Assembly: GCA_044870295.1 (NCBI GenBank) | Contig: JBIOYQ010000213.1 | Coordinates: 1 to 9,152, forward strand | Reading direction: 5' to 3' | DNA: 9,152 bases | Source of the DNA: AC-52 sp044870295 | GTDB taxonomy: Bacteria; Actinomycetota; UBA4738 | Shown: one piece after another, positions 5,680-9,152 of the stretch | How the letters are laid out: each line of letters opens with the position of its first letter | Position numbering within the stretch: the stretch's first letter is position 1 | The notes under the pieces: model-generated | What the model saw: the letters and a program-made list of their open reading frames with translations, nothing else | What the model was told of the DNA's origin: nothing | Databases searched by the model: none | Made by a program: the position numbers and the translations under genes

Positions 5680-5680
5680 G
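5664..5680 (+). promoter_or_regulatory. Candidate leaderless promoter (-10 box directly before ATG)
   Basis: TAGAAT (5664-5669) fits the TANNNT -10 pattern and ends eight bases before the ATG at 5678, so transcription would begin at or next to the start codon. No Shine-Dalgarno lies at a working distance: a GGAGGG is 15 or more bases away and would lie upstream of the transcript. No clear -35 is visible. Confidence 0.4.
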
Positions 5681-6160
5681 CTCGACTCCAGGGTCGCGAC
5701 GCTCCTCACTGCCGCTCTCCTCGCCACGATGGCGTGCAACAAGCCGGCCAAAGAGGTCCCAGCCGCGGAGGCACCATCCAGGAAGACGACCGCGGCCGAC
5801 GGAAAGACTCAGGCCTTCCTGCAAAAATTCGCCTCCGCCATCGTGGCGCGCGACTACACCACGGCCTATGGTGCGGTGGCCACCGAGCGGCGGGCGACGC
5901 TGACGCAGCAGGAACTCGAAGAAGCGTTCCGGCACTACCGGGACGGGCTTCCGGACGGATTGAAGGCGTCCGTTCAGTTGGATCCCTACGACAAGGAAGC
6001 CGCCGTCCTCGTCCCCGACGAGTTCAAGGACCGCGTCACCTCCGAGGGGGTGATCCACTTCGAGCCGCCCGACGAGGAGATGGAAGGCTTCTCCGCCAGC
6101 GTCTGGATCGTCGATGAGGGAGGGGAGCCCAAGCTGGCCGCCTTCTACGTCGAAGACTGA
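5678..6160 (+). CDS. Probable lipoprotein with NTF2-like domain
   Basis: The 160-residue product begins with a short hydrophobic leader (VATLLTAALLATMA) ending at Cys20. The lipobox TMAC is degenerate (Thr at -3), but the following NKPAKEVPAAEAP linker is typical of a lipoprotein. Residues 43-160 look like an NTF2-like/DUF3887-type alpha+beta domain: a helix AFLQKFASAIVARDYTTAYGAV with the characteristic aromatic-rich turn, then TLTQQELEEAFRHYRDGL, and several strands ending in SVWIVDEGG and KLAAFYVED. Such domains usually bind small ligands or are structural. The ATG was chosen because it begins the leader and the upstream frame lies opposite the peptidase signal-peptide region. The gene is divergent from the peptidase with overlapping starts (CATG) and converges on the response-regulator gene, whose stop lies 30 bp away. 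Confidence 0.75.
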   Translation: MLDSRVATLLTAALLATMACNKPAKEVPAAEAPSRKTTAADGKTQAFLQKFASAIVARDYTTAYGAVATERRATLTQQELEEAFRHYRDGLPDGLKASVQLDPYDKEAAVLVPDEFKDRVTSEGVIHFEPPDEEMEGFSASVWIVDEGGEPKLAAFYVED

Positions 6161-6190
6161 GGGCTCACCGGGTCCGCTGGTCGCCGTCCC

Positions 6191-7561
6191 CTAGCCGTCC
6201 TTCTCCTGGCTGATCCCGTAGTGCTCCAGCTTCTTGTAGAGGTTCGAGCGCGGGGTGCCGATGGCAGCGGCGGTGGCCGAGATGTTCCAGCGGCTCTCGC
6301 GCAGTTTCTGGACCAGGAAGGCCCGCTCGGCGGATTCCTTGAAGTCCTTGAGGGACCCTGGCGGCTCGGCCGGGGCTCCGCCTGCTCCGCCTTCGGGCGC
6401 GCGCCGCAGGACGTCGGTGAGATTCTCTGGCGTGACCTGGTCCTGCGGCACCATGATCATCAGCCGCTCGATCGTGTTCTTCAGCTCGCGGACGTTGCCG
6501 CGCCAGGGATGGCGCTTCAGCACGGCCATGGCCTCGGGACTGACCGTCTTCTTGCGGAGGTTGTTCTCCGCCGAGAACTGGGCCAGGAAGTGCTCCACCA
6601 GCGGCGGGATGTCCTCGCCCCGCTCGCGCAGCGGCGGGACCCGGATGGGGATCACCGAGAGGCGGAAGTAGAGGTCCTCGCGGAAGTCCCCCTGCTCGAT
6701 CGCCTCCTCCAGGTTCTTGTTGGTGGCGGCGATGACCCGCACGTCCACCTTGATCGTCTTCTGCGAGCCGATGCGCTCGACCTCGCCCTCCTGGAGCACG
6801 CGCAGGACCTTGGCCTGCGTGCGCTGGCTCATGTCGCCTACCTCGTCCAGGAAGATGGTCCCCTTGTCGGCCAGCTCGAACTTGCCGATCTGCTTCTCGG
6901 TGGCGCCGGTGAATGATCCCTTCTCGTGGCCGAACAGCTCGCTCTCGATCAGCTCCTCGGGGATGGCCGCGCAGTTGACCTGCACGAACTCCTCGTCCTT
7001 GCGCAGGCTGTTGCGGTGGATGGCGCGGGCCACCAGCTCCTTGCCCGCCCCGCTCTCCCCGATGATGAGGACCGTGGCGTTGGTGGGGGCCGCGCGGGCC
7101 ACCGACTCCCGCACCTGGTCGAGGACCGGGCTCACGCCCACCATCCGGTAGCGCCCGACCTCGCCGTCCCGGAAGCCCGCCACCTTCTTCTGGAGGCGGC
7201 CCTGCTCCAGGGCGTTGCGGGCCACGAGCTTCAGCCGCTCGCTCTCCGGCGGCTTCTCGATGAAGTCGAAGGCCCCGAGCTTGGTGGCCTCGACCGCGGT
7301 CTGGAGGTTGCCGTGGCCGGAGAGGATCACCACCGGCGCGTCCTCCCCCTCGGCCTTGAGGCGCTTCAGGACCTCCATCCCGTCCATCTGCGGCATCTTG
7401 ATGTCCAGGAGGATCAGGTCCGGCGACTCGCGGGCCGCGATCTTGAGGCCGGCCTCGCCGTTGGCGGCCAGGACGCAGTCGTAGTTCAGGTACTCGAAGG
7501 TCATCTTGAGGGAGGAGCGGATGTCCTCCTCGTCGTCGATGATGAGGACTTTGGGCTTCAT
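6191..7561 (-). CDS. NtrC/NtrX-family sigma-54-type response regulator
   Basis: This is a cytoplasmic transcriptional activator with three domains (numbering from a TTG one codon before the ATG). The receiver, residues 4-120, has the acidic pocket IIDDEED, the phosphoacceptor Asp54 in LLDIKMPQMDG, Ser82 and Lys104. The AAA+ domain, about 140-375, has Walker A GESGAGKE (169-176), GSFTGA (216-221) in place of the classical GAFTGA sigma-54 loop, Walker B TIFLDEVGDM (236-245) and WRGNVREL (354-361). A Fis-type helix-turn-helix ends the protein (AFLVQKLRESRWNISATAAAIGTPRSNLYKKLEHYGI). The GSFTGA loop and the RSNLYKKLEHYGI end are reminiscent of NtrX. No partner histidine kinase lies in the window. 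The HtrA gene is upstream on the same strand, 130 bp away. The ATG at 7561 is preferred, but no good Shine-Dalgarno is visible. Confidence 0.93.
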   Translation of the reverse strand: MKPKVLIIDDEEDIRSSLKMTFEYLNYDCVLAANGEAGLKIAARESPDLILLDIKMPQMDGMEVLKRLKAEGEDAPVVILSGHGNLQTAVEATKLGAFDFIEKPPESERLKLVARNALEQGRLQKKVAGFRDGEVGRYRMVGVSPVLDQVRESVARAAPTNATVLIIGESGAGKELVARAIHRNSLRKDEEFVQVNCAAIPEELIESELFGHEKGSFTGATEKQIGKFELADKGTIFLDEVGDMSQRTQAKVLRVLQEGEVERIGSQKTIKVDVRVIAATNKNLEEAIEQGDFREDLYFRLSVIPIRVPPLRERGEDIPPLVEHFLAQFSAENNLRKKTVSPEAMAVLKRHPWRGNVRELKNTIERLMIMVPQDQVTPENLTDVLRRAPEGGAGGAPAEPPGSLKDFKESAERAFLVQKLRESRWNISATAAAIGTPRSNLYKKLEHYGISQEKDG

Positions 7562-7585
7562 CAAGACGAGACTATCCTAATTGAG

Positions 7586-7612
7586 CTGGGGGGTGCTGCG
7601 CCGCACCCCCAG
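7586..7612. repeat. Strong hairpin between the HtrA and regulator genes
   Basis: GGGGGTGC (7589-7596) pairs with GCACCCCC (7603-7610) around a six-base loop, and flanking CT/AG extends the stem across a one-G bulge. It lies about 85 bp past the HtrA stop and 25 bp before the regulator start. It is not followed by a U-run on the minus strand (next bases AGCTCAATTAGG), so a simple intrinsic terminator is not demonstrated. It could be an attenuator, an mRNA end-protecting hairpin or part of a dispersed intergenic repeat. Confidence 0.6.
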
Positions 7613-7623
7613 ACCCCCTGCTC

Positions 7624-7650
7624 GCTCCGCGCGAGTGAATCGCGCTCCGC
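7624..7650. repeat. Second inverted repeat with flanking direct repeats
   Basis: GCGCGA (7629-7634) pairs with TCGCGC (7640-7645) around a GTGAA loop, and a GCTCCGC heptamer occurs on both sides (7624-7630 and 7644-7650). Together with the neighbouring GGGGGTGC hairpin it makes a compact 65-base block of structured, GC-rich sequence in the gap between two genes. Confidence 0.55.
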
Positions 7651-7694
7651 TCGCCGCTCTAGTTGATGGCGCTGACTGTCGCGCCCGAGCTGCG

Positions 7695-9098
7695 CTACCT
7701 GCGGTCCTCGACCTCGACCTTGGCCAGGAAGGTGGAGACGGGCCGGGGCCGGTACACGATGAGCATGGCCAGCTCGCCGGGGCGCAGGCCCGACAGCACC
7801 TTGCGGTAGGCGGCCACGTCGGGCACGGGCTCGCGGTTGATCTCCATGATCACGTCGCCGTGGGTCAGGGCGTCGGCGTCGGGCGAGAGGCTCACGATGT
7901 CGTCGACCAGCACCCCGGAGCGCGAGAGCGGGATGCCGAGCGTGGCCTTCATCTTCCGGTTCAGCTCGCCCACCACCAGGCCCAGCTCGTCGCCCCCGGG
8001 CGCGGGCGCGTTGTCGGCCGGCTCCACCGTGACCTCTCCCACCGTCTCCTGCGCCTCGCGCTCGGTGAGCCGGGCGCGGAGGTTGACGTACTTGCCCTCG
8101 CGGAAGACCTTCAGCGTGACCGCGCTGCCCGGGGCCTTGGACGCGATGGCCCGCACCAGGTGGTCGCCGTCGTCGATGGGCTGGTTCCCCAACGCGGTGA
8201 TCACGTCGTAGCGCTTGAGCCCGGCCTCCTGGCCCGGCTCGCCGTCCACCACGTCGATCACGACAGCGCCCTTGGAGTCGCGGATGCCGAGCATCTTCTG
8301 GAGGTCGGGGTCCAGCTCCTGGAGCTGGATTCCGAGGTAGCCGCGGGTGACGCGGCCGTGGGAGCGGAGCTGGTCGAGGATCTCGCGGGCCACGTTGATG
8401 GGCACCGCGAAGCCGATCCCCTGGCCCTGCGTGCTCACCGCGGAGTTGATGCCCACCGCCTCCCCCTCGCTGTTGACGAGCGGCCCGCCGGAGTTGCCGG
8501 GGTTGATGGCCGCGTCCGTCTGGATGTAGGAGTCGAAGGACGCGTCGTAGATCTTGCGGCCCTTGCTGGAGACCACCCCCGCCGTCACCGAGTGATCCAG
8601 GCGATAAGGGTTGCCGATCGCGAAGACCCAGTCCCCCACCCGCAGCTTGTCGGAGTCGCCCAGCGGGACCACGGGCAGCGGCCGCGGGGCCGAGACCTTC
8701 AGCAGGGCCAGGTCGGTGTTGGCGTCGGACCCGACCAGCACCGCGGTCAGCTCGGTCTTGTCCGCCAGCCGCACCCGGATGCGGGCGGGCGTGGCCACCA
8801 CGTGGTGGTTGGTCAGGATGTAGCCGTCGGGATCGACGATGAAGCCGGAGCCCTCGCCGCGGCGGGGAGCCTCACGGTCCGTCGCGTCGCGGCCGTTGTT
8901 GTTCTCGACCACCGTGACATGGACGACCGCCGGGTTCACGTGGTCGATGACGTCGGCGAAAGACCCGCCCAGCCGGACGACGGGCTCGTCCTTCGGTGGA
9001 TCCTGCGGGACGCTCCCTCCGCCACCCGCCAGCAGTCCCAACAGGGCGGCCAGCCCGGCGGCGAGGCCCAGGAAAAGGCCGTGTACCGTCCGCGACAT
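7695..9098 (-). CDS. HtrA/DegP-family serine protease with two PDZ domains
   Basis: The product (467 residues from the ATG; numbering below is from the TTG three codons earlier) is a periplasmic or membrane-anchored protease/chaperone that degrades misfolded envelope proteins. A hydrophobic N-terminus (LFLGLAAGLAALLGLLAGG) serves as signal peptide or anchor. The trypsin-like domain has the catalytic triad His102 (TNHHVV), Asp132 (TDLALLK) and Ser206 in NPGNSGGPL, with EGSGFIVDPDGYILTN before it. PDZ1 spans about 255-345 (GYLGIQLQEL; VVDGEPGQEAGLKRYDVITALG). PDZ2 spans about 370-460 (GLVVGELN; GVLVDDIVSLSPDADALTHGDVIMEIN). Length and domain order match DegP/DegQ. The ATG at 9098 is preferred over the TTG at 9107 because a TATACT -10 box would place the transcription start downstream of the TTG. 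The regulator gene lies downstream on the same strand. Confidence 0.95.
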   Translation of the reverse strand: MSRTVHGLFLGLAAGLAALLGLLAGGGGSVPQDPPKDEPVVRLGGSFADVIDHVNPAVVHVTVVENNNGRDATDREAPRRGEGSGFIVDPDGYILTNHHVVATPARIRVRLADKTELTAVLVGSDANTDLALLKVSAPRPLPVVPLGDSDKLRVGDWVFAIGNPYRLDHSVTAGVVSSKGRKIYDASFDSYIQTDAAINPGNSGGPLVNSEGEAVGINSAVSTQGQGIGFAVPINVAREILDQLRSHGRVTRGYLGIQLQELDPDLQKMLGIRDSKGAVVIDVVDGEPGQEAGLKRYDVITALGNQPIDDGDHLVRAIASKAPGSAVTLKVFREGKYVNLRARLTEREAQETVGEVTVEPADNAPAPGGDELGLVVGELNRKMKATLGIPLSRSGVLVDDIVSLSPDADALTHGDVIMEINREPVPDVAAYRKVLSGLRPGELAMLIVYRPRPVSTFLAKVEVEDRR

Positions 9099-9113
9099 TC
9101 GCGGCAAAGTATA
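9099..9113 (-). promoter_or_regulatory. Candidate -10 box of the HtrA gene, giving a nearly leaderless mRNA
   Basis: On the minus strand TATACT (9108-9113) matches the sigma-70 -10 consensus at five of six positions and ends nine bases before the ATG at 9098, so transcription would start about two to four bases before the ATG. There is no Shine-Dalgarno. No clear -35 hexamer is found in the remaining 39 bases of the window. Confidence 0.5.
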
Positions 9114-9152
9114 ACCGGACTTCTGCCGAACCGGGTCCTAACCTCCGGCCAG

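Noticed and set aside
5104..6117. A 337-codon plus-strand open frame
   Set aside because: It is a shadow of the peptidase and lipoprotein genes, with low-complexity Arg/Gly/Ala/Asp composition and no recognisable motif.
6161..6190. Gap between the convergent lipoprotein and regulator genes checked for a terminator
   Set aside because: The 30 bases show no inverted repeat or T-run worth calling.

Overview
This is a GC-rich, gene-dense bacterial chromosomal segment with almost every gene on the minus strand. The left edge carries the 5' half of a bacterial A-type RNase P RNA gene. The genes present (rnpB, an HtrA/DegP-type protease, an NtrC/NtrX-type sigma-54 response regulator, a DUF5700-like zinc peptidase, an Mth938-like protein) fit an uncultured, diderm, high-GC soil or sediment lineage such as Rokubacteria/Methylomirabilota, Acidobacteria or a deltaproteobacterial relative. 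Nothing in the sequence decides between these. There is no sign of phage, plasmid, insertion sequence, tRNA or CRISPR.

Layout. Positions 1-165 hold the rnpB 5' part (minus), whose likely promoter overlaps the 3' end of the next gene, a DinB/YfiT-like protein (176-652, minus). A small membrane protein (755-1183, minus) is divergent from a small secreted protein (1295-1771, plus). From 4483 down to 1795 runs a tight minus-strand cluster, in transcription order: a small secreted protein, a VOC-fold protein, a Tat-type exported cupin-like protein, a lipoprotein with an I42/chagasin-like look, a small membrane protein split by a frameshift, and an Mth938-like protein. Gaps inside it are 27, 16 and 1 bp, followed by two GTGA-type 4-bp overlaps, so it reads as one operon. 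A secreted HExxH peptidase (4594-5679, minus) and an NTF2-like probable lipoprotein (5678-6160, plus) are divergent with overlapping start codons. The right third holds a response regulator with a sigma-54 activator domain (6191-7561, minus) and, upstream of it, a two-PDZ HtrA protease (7695-9098, minus). A 130-bp gap containing strong hairpins separates them.

How the genes fit together. Most products are predicted to be exported or envelope-associated (two small secreted proteins, two lipoproteins, a Tat substrate, a zinc peptidase, HtrA, two membrane proteins). The window therefore looks like an envelope or periplasm neighbourhood with a stress protease and a transcriptional regulator beside it. 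The six-gene cluster is the most unfamiliar part. I do not recognise it as a described system, and its joint role is unknown.

Two points deserve attention. First, the fifth gene of the cluster is out of frame by one base, yet the frame re-opens to end exactly on the start codon of the next gene. Second, at least two genes (the HtrA protease and the plus-strand lipoprotein) have a -10-like hexamer 8 or 9 bases before the start codon and no Shine-Dalgarno sequence. This suggests leaderless or nearly leaderless mRNAs beside genes that have good Shine-Dalgarno sites.
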